This document shows, piece by piece, positions 1 through 7,659 of a DNA stretch of 36,912 nucleotides. The stretch spans positions 1 to 36,912 of the forward strand of contig JANPDA010000018.1 of assembly GCA_031431235.1 (NCBI GenBank). The letters are read 5' to 3'. The DNA comes from JANNSW01 sp031431235. GTDB taxonomy: Bacteria > Pseudomonadota > Alphaproteobacteria > Rhizobiales > Hyphomicrobiaceae. The notes beneath the pieces are model-generated. The model made no database searches. It saw only the letters and a program-made list of their open reading frames with translations, and was not told the origin of the DNA. Made by a program: the position numbers and the translations under genes. Positions within the stretch are counted from its first letter, which is position 1; every line of letters starts with the position of its first letter.

Positions 1-1117
1 CGCGCGTCAAGGCCATGTCGTCGCGGTGCACCACCTCGGCGCGGCCCTCGAAGCCCAACAGGCTCGCGATCTCGCTCGACTTCTTGCCCATGATACGCTC
101 GACGTCGGAGCGCGCATAGGCCGTGAGACCGCGCCCGAGCACGCGGCCATCGGCCACGCGGATGCTGACCGCGTCGCCCCGGTCGAATTGGCCTTCGACC
201 GCGCGCACACCGGCCGGCAGCAGGCTGCGGCCCTGGCCGAGCGCTTGCGCCGCGCCCTCGTCGATGACGAGCGTGCCTTTCGGCTCGAGCGTGCCCGCGA
301 TCCAGCGCTTCCTGGCCGCGACCGGATCGGAGGGGGCGATGAACCAGGTGCCGCGCGCACCCTCGCCGATCGCGGCAACGGCGTGGAGCGGCTTGCCCGA
401 CGTGATCAGCATGTGGGTGCCGGCGGCGGTGGCGATGCGGGCCGCGGCGATTTTCGTCACCATGCCGCCGCGCGACAGCTCACTGCCCGCATCCCCCGCC
501 ATGGCTTCGATCGCGGGCGTGATCGCGGTGACTTCCGGCACGAGGCGGGCAGCGGGGTCGCTCGCCGGCGGCGCCGTATAGAGCCCGTCGATGTCGGACA
601 GCAGCACCAGCACGTCCGCGCTCATCATGCTGGCGACACGGGCGGCGAGGCGATCGTTGTCGCCATAGCGGATCTCGCTGGTAGCTACCGTATCGTTCTC
701 GTTGACGACGGGCACGGCTTTCAGCCGCAACAGCGTGCCGATGGTGTGGCGCGCATTCAGGTAGCGCCGCCGCTCCTCGGTGTCGCCCAGCGTCAGCAGC
801 ACCTGAGCGGCTGCCAGGCCACGCTCTTTGAAGAGGCTCTGATAGGCCTGTGCAAGGCTGATCTGGCCGACGGCGGCCGCCGCCTGGCTTTCCTCGAGCT
901 TCAAGGCGCCCTTGGGCAGGCCGAGCGTGCCACGCCCGAGCGCGATCGCGCCCGAGGAGACGAGGATCACCTCGCGGCCGTCGGCGGCAAGTGCTGCGAT
1001 GTCGTCGGCGAGCGCGTTCAGCCAGGTCGCCTGCAGGCGCCCGGTGGCGCGATCGACGATGAGTGCCGAGCCGATCTTGACGACGATCCGCCGGGCCTTC
1101 TGCCATTCTCCCCGCAT
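1..1117 (-). CDS. proB: Glutamate 5-kinase, 3' end cut by window edge
   Basis: Cytosolic enzyme that phosphorylates L-glutamate with ATP, the first step of proline synthesis. The frame is open from an ATG at 1117 to the left edge, about 372 residues, so nearly the whole protein is present (the family is usually 365-380 residues). It opens with the amino-acid kinase motif RRIVVKIGSALIVD, continues with VSSGAIALGRG, and has the typical NENDTV and YGDNDRLAARVA segments near residues 140-160. A C-terminal PUA domain (about 285-370) contains FDRGDAVSIRV and GLTAYARSD. The start is supported by AGGA about 9 nt upstream. It follows the FecR-like gene by 79 bp on the same strand. A 7-bp inverted repeat (GTTCTCG/CGAGAAC, 1133-1163) lies just before the start. 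The frequent upstream partner obgE is not next to it. Confidence 0.95.
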   Translation of the reverse strand, partial: MRGEWQKARRIVVKIGSALIVDRATGRLQATWLNALADDIAALAADGREVILVSSGAIALGRGTLGLPKGALKLEESQAAAAVGQISLAQAYQSLFKERGLAAAQVLLTLGDTEERRRYLNARHTIGTLLRLKAVPVVNENDTVATSEIRYGDNDRLAARVASMMSADVLVLLSDIDGLYTAPPASDPAARLVPEVTAITPAIEAMAGDAGSELSRGGMVTKIAAARIATAAGTHMLITSGKPLHAVAAIGEGARGTWFIAPSDPVAARKRWIAGTLEPKGTLVIDEGAAQALGQGRSLLPAGVRAVEGQFDRGDAVSIRVADGRVLGRGLTAYARSDVERIMGKKSSEIASLLGFEGRAEVVHRDDMALTR

Positions 1118-1196
1118 GGGCGTCCTGTTCCGGTTCTCGAGCGGTCCTTCAGTAGGCGAGAACGGGCCGAGCGGGAAGGGGAGAAGAGGCGAGGCC

Positions 1197-2024
1197 TCAG
1201 AATGGGCTGCGCAGCAGCCGCCGCGCGCGCCGGACGACACTGCGAGCGGCCTTTCCCGCTTTGCGCACCACCTTGCCGCCGGCCTTGAGCGCCGGTCTGG
1301 CCACCGAGCCGATCGAGCCGAGCCGGCGCACGGGGTCGATCGAGAGCCGCGTGCGCAGGAACGGAAAGGCCCGATTGAGCCTGATGCCGGGCAGTAGCTT
1401 GTCGCTCCACTCGATCGGCGCGCTGAGCAGGCCGGCCGGCGAGACGTGAACGACACGGCCGACCTTGTCGTGGCGGCGGCACTGCGTCGTGCAGATGTCG
1501 ACGGCCCCCTCGTGCAGGAGCACGACGACGTTATGGTCCTCATCGAGGAACACGTCGAACACGGTTCCGCGAACGGCGAGGCTCGCGGCTCCAACCTTGA
1601 TCTTGTAGGCGTCGTGGTCGAGCTTGCCGGTCAGGAAGCGGAAGGCGCCAGCCAGCAGCTCGAGCACCACCGATGCCGAGCCTTCCTTGCCGTCATAGAC
1701 GGCCTCGTCGAGCGTGAGCCGGGCGCCCGGCCCGAGCGCGATCTTGGAATCGTCACCCAGCCGGAACTCGCTGCTGCCGGTCTTTCCGGTCTCCAGGATC
1801 TCGCTCCGATAGATGGGGTCGCCCTTGGCGAGCTTGCGCGTCTGGTCGGCGCGGGTGCCAGTCGTCTGCTTGGCGGCAACCACGACGCCGATGTCGTCCG
1901 TCGATGCGGCGATCGCCGGGCAGGACGCTGCGAACGCTCCCAGCAGCAGGCTCGCGACTACCACGCGACGGGCGCGCTCCGCACCACCGGTTGCGGTGAG
2001 ACGAACCCAATCAGGCTTCGACAT
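1197..2024 (-). CDS. Secreted FecR-domain protein, orphan
   Basis: A 275-residue protein with an N-terminal export signal (basic RARR followed by a hydrophobic stretch ending CPAIAA near residue 40) and a FecR domain (about 65-175). The domain contains GDPIYRSEILETGKTGSSEF, LGDDSKIALGPGARL and AASLAVRGTVFDV. FecR domains in ferric-citrate systems are periplasmic sensors that pair with a FecI sigma factor, but no sigma factor or TonB receptor is nearby, so this is a stand-alone exported FecR protein of unknown role. The last 30 residues are strongly basic (RKAGKAARSVVRRARRLLRS). The ATG at 2024 is preferred over an in-frame start at 2243: it sits directly before the signal peptide, has CGGAG upstream, and avoids a 73-residue leader without family features. 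Confidence 0.8.
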   Translation of the reverse strand: MSKPDWVRLTATGGAERARRVVVASLLLGAFAASCPAIAASTDDIGVVVAAKQTTGTRADQTRKLAKGDPIYRSEILETGKTGSSEFRLGDDSKIALGPGARLTLDEAVYDGKEGSASVVLELLAGAFRFLTGKLDHDAYKIKVGAASLAVRGTVFDVFLDEDHNVVVLLHEGAVDICTTQCRRHDKVGRVVHVSPAGLLSAPIEWSDKLLPGIRLNRAFPFLRTRLSIDPVRRLGSIGSVARPALKAGGKVVRKAGKAARSVVRRARRLLRSPF

Positions 2025-2160
2025 GGTCCGGCTCCGCAGCTCACTGATGAAATATCTGATAGGAGAATAACATAAGTAGCCGCCACATGCCCAGCAGCGC
2101 ATTTGCCGCCAAGCCCACGCGATCCCGGGCGAGTGAGGAGGACGCCGGCCCGGCGATGTC
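2025..2160. promoter_or_regulatory. AT-rich gap upstream of the FecR-domain gene
   Basis: This 136-bp gap separates the histidine kinase stop from the FecR gene start. Positions about 2041-2080 are markedly AT-rich compared with the surroundings and, read on the minus strand, contain TATGTTATTC, TATCAG and GATATTTC runs that could hold a -10 element. No convincing -35/-10 pair could be fixed, so this is only a likely promoter location for the FecR gene and perhaps proB. Confidence 0.3.
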
Positions 2161-3639
2161 TCAGGCCCGATCGGGGATCCTGATCCGGAAGGTTGCCCCG
2201 GTCTGGCCCGGCGCCGGATCGAGCAGGCCGACGGTGCCGCCATGCGCCCTCACCAACTCGGCGACGATGGCGAGTCCGAGACCGGTGCCGCCTTTCCTGG
2301 CCGAGCCGTGGAACGGCAGGAACAGGCTCGCGCGCGCTTTCTCGGGGACCCCCGGGCCCGTATCGGAGACGTCTACCACCACGGCCGCGGCGTCGCGCCG
2401 GGCATCGACGGTCAGCCGGTGGGGCCCGCGCGCGACATCCATCTCCATCACCTGCACCGAGTTGCCGCAGAGGTTCTGCAACACCCGGTAGAGCTGGTCG
2501 GGATCGGCGTCGATCGAAAGTCCGGCCGGTACCGCGACCACCCATTCGATCACGGCCGGCCGCGGCAGCCCGAGGCCCTCGCCGACCTCGGCGACGACCG
2601 GACGGAGTTGCAGCGGACGCCGGTCGGGCGGGGCCTCGCTGGTCTTGCCGAACCGCAGCGTCTCGGTGCAGAGCCGGATCGCGCGATCGAGCGACTTGAT
2701 GAGTTTCGGCGTGACGCGCTGGACGGTCGGGTCCTCGACCATGCCGAGCCGGTCGGAGATGAGCTGGGCGTTTGCCAGCATGTTGCGCAGGTCATGGTTG
2801 ATCTTGCTGACGGCGAGGCCGAGGGAGGCGAGGTGGCTCTTCTGGCGCAGCGTCTCGGCGAGCTCGCGCTGCATCATGGCGAGCTCGCGCTCGGCGGTGC
2901 CGATCTCGTCGCCGCGGTCGGAGGGCGCGATGATCCGGCTCGCGTCGTCCGGATTGGCGCCGAACGCGACCATGCTCTCGGTCAGCCGTCGCATCGGCCG
3001 GACCAGAATGCGGTGCAGCGCGGCATAGACGAGGGAGGCCGCCAGCACCGAGATGATGATCGAGAGCCCCAGGATGTTGAAGGCATACTGCCACATCGCG
3101 CTCTTCAGGCGCTGCTCCTCCATCACTACCTCGATCGTGTCCTCGGAGGTGCTGTCGGGCTTGCCCATCACGCGGATGATGCGATCATTGCGGGCAAGAA
3201 ATACCGCCAGCCCCGCGCCGATGTTCTCGAGCGTGGTGGCGGTGCGCAGGTCGTAGTGGCTGTCGATCGCGGGCGGCATGTCGTCGGAGAGGATCAGCAC
3301 GCGCAGGTCGTCGCGCTTGAGGGCAACCCCACGCACGCCCGCCTTCATCAGCAACTCGTCGCGCAGCATCTGCGGCAGCCGGCCGTCGGGAGCCGCTTCC
3401 GCCGCGAGCGAGGCGATCTGGGCCGCCGCCAGCCGCTGCATCAGCCAGTTGTTCCGGAAATTGGCAACCGAGGGCACGAAAATCAGCACTTCCGCCAGCA
3501 TGACGAAGAGCGCGGTCAGCAACAGCAGCTTGGCCGAGAGGCCCGAGCCGCGCGCAAGGCGTGCGGGCGCCGCCGTCAGCCGGGTGACGGGAGCCATCCA
3601 GGCCCTCGGCGGCCTCGCATCATTGCCGTCCTGCTGCAC
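2161..3639 (-). CDS. Membrane sensor histidine kinase, orphan
   Basis: A 492-residue two-component sensor kinase. TM1 lies at about residues 36-57. A periplasmic segment of about 130 residues follows, then TM2 at about 190-212, and a HAMP linker beginning RILVRPMRRLTESM. The H-box is INHDLRNML with the predicted phospho-acceptor His282. The ATPase domain has the N-box CGNSVQVM, G1 DTGPGVP, and G2 GGTGLGLAI. The periplasmic part matches no sensor fold I recognise. No response regulator lies beside it. It starts 35 bp after the flavin oxidoreductase stop and is probably co-transcribed with it. The start codon is GTG at 3639, supported by GAGG 8 nt upstream; an internal ATG at 3597 is the alternative. 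Confidence 0.9.
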   Translation of the reverse strand: MQQDGNDARPPRAWMAPVTRLTAAPARLARGSGLSAKLLLLTALFVMLAEVLIFVPSVANFRNNWLMQRLAAAQIASLAAEAAPDGRLPQMLRDELLMKAGVRGVALKRDDLRVLILSDDMPPAIDSHYDLRTATTLENIGAGLAVFLARNDRIIRVMGKPDSTSEDTIEVVMEEQRLKSAMWQYAFNILGLSIIISVLAASLVYAALHRILVRPMRRLTESMVAFGANPDDASRIIAPSDRGDEIGTAERELAMMQRELAETLRQKSHLASLGLAVSKINHDLRNMLANAQLISDRLGMVEDPTVQRVTPKLIKSLDRAIRLCTETLRFGKTSEAPPDRRPLQLRPVVAEVGEGLGLPRPAVIEWVVAVPAGLSIDADPDQLYRVLQNLCGNSVQVMEMDVARGPHRLTVDARRDAAAVVVDVSDTGPGVPEKARASLFLPFHGSARKGGTGLGLAIVAELVRAHGGTVGLLDPAPGQTGATFRIRIPDRA

Positions 3640-3674
3640 GTCGCCTACCTCGATGTGCGTTGGTCCAGGGTATC

Positions 3675-5105
3675 TCAGCCGAACCTCGCCAGGAACCGCA
3701 CGGCGCTACGCACCAGCGGGTTGGCGAGCTTGGGCACGAAGAAGTTGACGGCGGCGCGCTTGTTCACTTCCGAGAGTGTCGGATAGGGCGAGATGTAGCC
3801 GGCCATGTGCTTGAGGTTGAGCCCCGAGGATACGGCCAGCGACCACATCTGGATCAGCTCGCCGGCCTGGGGACCCAGGATCGTCGCCCCGAGGATCTTG
3901 CCCGAAGGCAGCGCGACGACCTTGATGAAGCCTTCCGTCTCGTGCTCGGTTTGCGCCCGGTCGTTCTCGGCAAAGGGCCAGCGGACGATCGAGATGCGCT
4001 TGCCATAGCGCTTGCGGGCCGCATCCTCGCCAAGTCCCACATGGGCGAGCTCGGGATCGGTGAAGGTGACCCAGGGCACCACCGCCTCGTTGACGGTCGC
4101 TGGATAGCGAAAGAGCGCCCGGCGGATGACGATGCCGGCATGGTAGTTGGCGACGTGGGTGAACTGCAGCGAGCCGGTCACGTCGCCGATCGCGAAGACG
4201 CGCCGGTTGGAGGTCTTGAGACCGCTCGAGACGCGCACGCCGCGGCGGTCGAATTTCACACCCGCCGCATCGAGATCGAGGCCATCCACATTGGGCTTGC
4301 GCCCGGTCGCAACGAGCAGATGCGATCCGGTCAGGACCTCGAGCCCCCGCGTCGACGACGCCATCTCGACGACGATGCCGCCCTCGACCGTCCTCACCCG
4401 GTCGACTTTGGCTCCCTCGTGGATCTGCAGACCTTCGGCCCGCAACCGCGCGATCAGCGGCTCGGTCAGCTCCGGGTCGTCCTTGCCGAGCGCCTTCATC
4501 GCCTCGATCACGGTCACGCGGCTGCCGAGCCTGAGGTGGGCCTGTGCCAGCTCGATCCCGATCGGGCCGCCGCCGATCACGATCAGATGGTCGAGCCGCT
4601 CGGCATTGTCGAAGATCGTCTCGTTGGTGAAGAAAGGGACGCGCGCGAGCCCCTCGATCGGGGGCACCAGCGGCGATGACCCGGTCGCAATGACGAAGCG
4701 GCGCGCCTTCACCTGGTAGTCGCCAGCCTCGACGGTCTGGCGGTCGGTGAAGCGCGCGGCGGCCTGGATCACGCGCACGCCGAGCCCGGTGAAGCGCTCG
4801 ACCGAATCGTTGGGAGCGATGGCACGGATGACGCCCTTCACGTGATCGCGCACGGCGCGCTGGTTGATCATCGGGTTGGTGGGCGTGATGCCGAGCGGGC
4901 GGGCCGTGCGCATGCTCTGGGCGCGCCGGGCGGCAGCGATCAGCGCTTTCGACGGCACGCAGCCGAAGTTGAGGCAGTCGCCGCCCATGGCTCCCTTTTC
5001 GATGAGCACGACCGCGACACCGAGCTGGGCGGCGGCGGCTGCGACCGACAGGCCGCCCGATCCCGCTCCGATCACGCACAGGTCCGGATTCAAGACTTCG
5101 CTCAT
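3675..5105 (-). CDS. Class I FAD-dependent pyridine nucleotide-disulfide oxidoreductase, MerA-like
   Basis: A 476-residue cytosolic flavoprotein of the lipoamide dehydrogenase / glutathione reductase / mercuric reductase superfamily. Visible are the FAD-binding GAGSGG (13-18), the redox-active disulfide in GGDCLNFGCVPSK (Cys44, Cys49), the NAD(P)-binding VIGGGPIGIELA (about 176-187), the second FAD motif FAIGDV, and a C-terminal dimerisation domain ending near SPYPTLSEVNKRAA. Lipoamide dehydrogenases have a catalytic His-Pro pair there; this protein has Tyr441-Pro442. It also lacks the C-terminal vicinal cysteines and N-terminal metal-binding domain of true MerA. Databases often call this subfamily mercuric reductase, but the substrate is unknown. 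Its partner is probably the TVP38 membrane protein 108 bp upstream, since the two families often occur together. Confidence 0.85.
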   Translation of the reverse strand: MSEVLNPDLCVIGAGSGGLSVAAAAAQLGVAVVLIEKGAMGGDCLNFGCVPSKALIAAARRAQSMRTARPLGITPTNPMINQRAVRDHVKGVIRAIAPNDSVERFTGLGVRVIQAAARFTDRQTVEAGDYQVKARRFVIATGSSPLVPPIEGLARVPFFTNETIFDNAERLDHLIVIGGGPIGIELAQAHLRLGSRVTVIEAMKALGKDDPELTEPLIARLRAEGLQIHEGAKVDRVRTVEGGIVVEMASSTRGLEVLTGSHLLVATGRKPNVDGLDLDAAGVKFDRRGVRVSSGLKTSNRRVFAIGDVTGSLQFTHVANYHAGIVIRRALFRYPATVNEAVVPWVTFTDPELAHVGLGEDAARKRYGKRISIVRWPFAENDRAQTEHETEGFIKVVALPSGKILGATILGPQAGELIQMWSLAVSSGLNLKHMAGYISPYPTLSEVNKRAAVNFFVPKLANPLVRSAVRFLARFG

Positions 5106-5170
5106 CCCCTATCCCCTCGCAAGCTCTCGTCCGGCAACGGCCGGCAGCGGCATGTTCTATCCGATCGAGG

Positions 5171-5197
5171 AGGAAAAAGGGAACGCTTCCCGGGAAG
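5171..5197 (-). terminator. Short terminator-like hairpin after the TVP38 gene
   Basis: On the minus strand, just after the TVP38 stop, the sequence reads GGGAA-GCG-TTCCC followed by TTTTT. An overlapping 12-bp perfect palindrome (CTTCCCGGGAAG, 5186-5197) could form an alternative stem. The stem is only 5 bp, so termination is probably partial, which would lower rather than abolish read-through into the flavin oxidoreductase gene. Confidence 0.4.
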
Positions 5198-5213
5198 TCG
5201 CGCCGTCGCGCCC

Positions 5214-5990
5214 TCAGGTGCTGGGTGCGGCCGGCCGCAGTCGCTTGAGCAGGATCGGGATCAGCGCGACGACGCCCAGCAGCGCGAAGGCGATCAGCAG
5301 CTCGGGTGTCACCAGCGATTTGAGGTCGAGCGCGAGCCGGCAGGCCGACGCTGCCGCGGCATCGCTGCCCGCCGCCGCCTTGCAGGCCTCGAACGGGGCC
5401 CCCTGGGCCGCAAAGACGCTGTCGAGACCGGCGCCGGCAAAGGCAAAGGCGAAGGTGCCCGGGATGATGCCGACGACGGTTGCGATCACGAAGGTCGAGA
5501 GCGGCACACACAGCAGCGCCGGCGCGATATTGACGACGAAGAAGGGAAAGGCCGGCACCAGCCGCAGAAACAGCAGATAGCTCATGGCATTCTGCTTGAA
5601 TCCGTCCCGCAGCTTGGCGAGCCAGGGACCGGCACGGCGGGCGAGCGTCTCGCCGAGCGCGGTCCTGACGGCGAGGAACACGAGCGTCGCCCCGATTGTC
5701 GCCGCCACGATCACCACCGGTCCCGCCATCGCCCAACCGAACAGGAAGCCGCCGCCGATCGTCATGAACAGTCCGCCCGGCAGCGACAACGCCACCACTG
5801 CAATGTAGATGCCGATGTAGATGAGGAGCGCCAGCCCGAGGTGCAGGGCAATGTAGGCCTTCAGCTCCAGGCGGTGCTCGTAGAGCAGCTCGGGCGTGAG
5901 CTGGCGGTGCCAGCCCATGGCGAAGACGAGCGCCATCAGCGCGCCGATCACGACGAGGGGGGCGATCCGCCAGAAGTTGTTGCTTGCCAT
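5214..5990 (-). CDS. TVP38/TMEM64 family membrane protein
   Basis: A 258-residue integral membrane protein of the DedA/VTT superfamily. Hydrophobic segments lie at about residues 8-26, 45-95, 145-185 and 230-248. The family signatures are present: GGGFLFGWAMAGP, an amphipathic FKQNAMSYLLFLRLVPAFPF, and the following VVNIAPALLCVPL. A loop of about 45 residues near the C-terminus carries two cysteines. VTT proteins elsewhere take part in lipid scrambling and membrane homeostasis; the substrate here is unknown. An in-frame ATG at 6026 would give 270 residues, but that leader overlaps a palindromic repeat (6010-6062). The ATG at 5990 has AAGGG 9 nt upstream and begins right before the first membrane segment, so I prefer it. 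Confidence 0.88.
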   Translation of the reverse strand: MASNNFWRIAPLVVIGALMALVFAMGWHRQLTPELLYEHRLELKAYIALHLGLALLIYIGIYIAVVALSLPGGLFMTIGGGFLFGWAMAGPVVIVAATIGATLVFLAVRTALGETLARRAGPWLAKLRDGFKQNAMSYLLFLRLVPAFPFFVVNIAPALLCVPLSTFVIATVVGIIPGTFAFAFAGAGLDSVFAAQGAPFEACKAAAGSDAAAASACRLALDLKSLVTPELLIAFALLGVVALIPILLKRLRPAAPST

Positions 5991-6009
5991 GACCGCCATC
6001 CCTTCGTCG

Positions 6010-6062
6010 CTAGTGTTCTGACTCATTCATTCGGTACCCCAAATGAATGGCCAGCCCACTAG
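6010..6062. repeat. TA-flanked palindromic element A1
   Basis: A 53-bp imperfect palindrome bounded on both sides by CTAG. The left arm reads CTAGTG..CTG..CATTCATT.GG and the right arm, read in reverse complement, CTAGTG..CTG..CATTCATT.GG. It overlaps the longer possible start of the TVP38 gene. With element A2 it fills most of the gap between DUF547 and TVP38. The bounded-by-CTAG layout resembles miniature elements that duplicate TA inside a CTAG target. Confidence 0.6.
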
Positions 6063-6076
6063 CCAACTCTTTGTTT

Positions 6077-6140
6077 GTGTTCCGTCTTTCCATTCATTGA
6101 TCCAGCTTCGCCGGAATCGAATGAATGGGACGTAACACTA
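6077..6140. repeat. TA-flanked palindromic element A2
   Basis: A second palindrome 14 bp from A1. It begins GTGTTCCGTC, continues with CCATTCATTGAT, and ends with the matching ATCGAATGAATGG and GACGTAACAC followed by TA. Its core stem (CCATTCATT) is shared with A1, so the two are related copies. The left flank is TT rather than TA. As RNA it would form a strong hairpin and could attenuate transcription from DUF547 into TVP38. Confidence 0.6.
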
Positions 6141-6158
6141 CCGCGCTTCGATCCGAGC

Positions 6159-7016
6159 TCAGCGCGCGGCATCGTTGAGGCTCCAATCATAGGCGTAGTC
6201 GTCGATCGCGTCGAAGCCCTCGAGCTTCGACCGGAGGGCAGGCTCTGAATAGCGTTTCAGATGGGCGAGGACGCCCGTCTCGCCGCCGAAATCGACGGCA
6301 AACCATTCGTAGATGCCCGACGCGATCAACGTGTCGCCCTCCACGCGCGCGCCGCGCGGACTGTTGATGTAGGCTTTGGCGGCCGCGTCGAGCTGAGCGC
6401 CGAGGGTGGCGCCGGTCAGGGCAGCAGTGCCCAGATTGGGGCAGCCGATCGAGGCGCAATTGACCGCATAATGCGCGCGCGGGTCCTTGAAGATCGGCCT
6501 CAGGATGGCGTGCTCGATGTCATCGAGGCTCAGCTCCTCTCCTGCGACCTTCACCACCTTCGCCTTCCAGGGGCCGCCGGTCAGATTGGACAGCAGCGTG
6601 CCGCCGAGGCTGATCTTCTTGATCGAGGCGACCGGATAGTGGTCGAGCACGATCGCGATCGTCTCGGCATTGTAGAGGTTCGCCCAGAACGCGAACTGCT
6701 CGGGTCGCGCGAGCGCGGCCACGTCGACCGCCTGGAGCCTGACGAGATAGGCCTCCAGCGCCGCCCGCCCCTCGGCCTTGAAGGCCTTGTAGTCGACGCG
6801 GTTGAGGCCGTCGCCGCCCGGCTTCACATAGGTTGCCAGCAGCTGCGACCAGGCGGCATGATCGACGGTTGCGGCCGAGCCCTCGGTGCTCCTTGCGAAC
6901 ATGGCCGCGAGATCGGTCTTGGCCGCGGCCGGTACAATGGTCGCCGCCGACAGGCCGGCCGCAAGCGCCAGTCCCAACAAGGACAGCATGACGGCACGGC
7001 GATCGTTGATTGGCAT
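6159..7016 (-). CDS. Exported DUF547 protein
   Basis: A 285-residue protein of the DUF547 family. The N-terminus (INDRRAVMLSLLGLALAAG) is an export signal with a twin arginine, so Tat export is possible; cleavage is likely after AAA near residue 33. The family core is clear: FAFWANLYNAETIAIVLDHY, DIEHAILRPIFKDPRAHYAV, and the NCASIGCPNL segment with two conserved cysteines. The biochemical function of DUF547 is not established. The start at 7016 is chosen because AGGAGG lies 7 nt upstream; a longer frame to 7085 adds a leader without signal-peptide character. It is divergent from yajC across 242 bp and is the first gene of the minus-strand group running down to proB. Confidence 0.85.
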   Translation of the reverse strand: MPINDRRAVMLSLLGLALAAGLSAATIVPAAAKTDLAAMFARSTEGSAATVDHAAWSQLLATYVKPGGDGLNRVDYKAFKAEGRAALEAYLVRLQAVDVAALARPEQFAFWANLYNAETIAIVLDHYPVASIKKISLGGTLLSNLTGGPWKAKVVKVAGEELSLDDIEHAILRPIFKDPRAHYAVNCASIGCPNLGTAALTGATLGAQLDAAAKAYINSPRGARVEGDTLIASGIYEWFAVDFGGETGVLAHLKRYSEPALRSKLEGFDAIDDYAYDWSLNDAAR

Positions 7017-7138
7017 GGCAGGACCTCCTCTACTCTGCTCGCAAGATAGTCGCTCCCGGCTTGGTGCGCCCGCCGGCTCAATCACTCGTGATCGGTCGTC
7101 AGAAAACGTGATCTGCTGATGGCAGCCAGCGCTTTCGG

Positions 7139-7166
7139 TTGCAAACCGGGCGCGCGGCTCTATAGT
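7139..7166 (+). promoter_or_regulatory. Predicted sigma70-type promoter for the yajC-sec operon
   Basis: TTGCAA (7139-7144) and TATAGT (7161-7166) are separated by 16 bp, a good match to the vegetative promoter in otherwise GC-rich sequence. Transcription would start near 7173, giving an 86-nt leader before the yajC ATG at 7259. The leader shows no recognised riboswitch. Confidence 0.55.
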
Positions 7167-7258
7167 CTCGCCCGAATTGACGCGAGTGTGCCGGCTTCCG
7201 AGGCTTCCCCGGCGGCTGCCCAGGCGACGCTTGCCCCACCACTCCGAAAGGCCTCCCC

Positions 7259-7597
7259 ATGCTGATCACCCCCGCCTTTGCCCAGACCGGTCAGCCGATG
7301 GGCAGCGACTTCATGGTGACGCTCATTCCCTTTGTCGCGATCTTCGCGATCATGTACTTCCTGATCATCCGGCCCCAGCAACAGCGCCTGAAAGCCCACC
7401 GCGACATGGTCGCCAATGTGAAGCGAGGCGACACGGTGATCACCTCGGGTGGTTTGATCGGCAAGGTGTCGCGCGTTGTCGACGACAGCGAGATCCAAGT
7501 GGAGATCGCCGACAACGTGAAGGTTCGCGTCGTCAAGAGCATGCTGGCCGAGGTGAGGGCAAAGGGCGAGCCGATCAAGGATGCGGCCAATTCCTGA
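7259..7597 (+). CDS. yajC: Preprotein translocase accessory subunit YajC
   Basis: A 112-residue single-span inner-membrane protein of the SecDF-YajC complex, which assists SecYEG in protein export and membrane insertion. The membrane segment (about residues 19-38) ends in the hallmark FLIIRPQQQRLKAH. The soluble part contains VKRGDTVITSGGLIGKVSRV and the IADNVKVRVVKSML strand typical of the family. The length is normal. Start codon ATG 7259 is preceded by GAAAGG. It is the first gene of an operon with secD 62 bp downstream. Confidence 0.95.
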   Translation: MLITPAFAQTGQPMGSDFMVTLIPFVAIFAIMYFLIIRPQQQRLKAHRDMVANVKRGDTVITSGGLIGKVSRVVDDSEIQVEIADNVKVRVVKSMLAEVRAKGEPIKDAANS

Positions 7598-7659
7598 CGT
7601 GCCTGCGCTTGCGCCCATGGCCTGCATACCCCCACCACTCGTGACCGACGGCTTCCGAC

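Noticed and set aside
26..1288. 420-codon plus-strand frame over proB
   Set aside because: The minus-strand frame encodes glutamate 5-kinase with its PUA domain; the plus-strand frame is its shadow.
2242..3786. 514-codon plus-strand frame over the orphan histidine kinase
   Set aside because: The minus-strand frame has all kinase boxes; the plus-strand translation has none.
3675..5105. Call as mercuric reductase (merA)
   Set aside because: No metal-binding N-terminal domain, no C-terminal cysteine pair, and no mer genes nearby.
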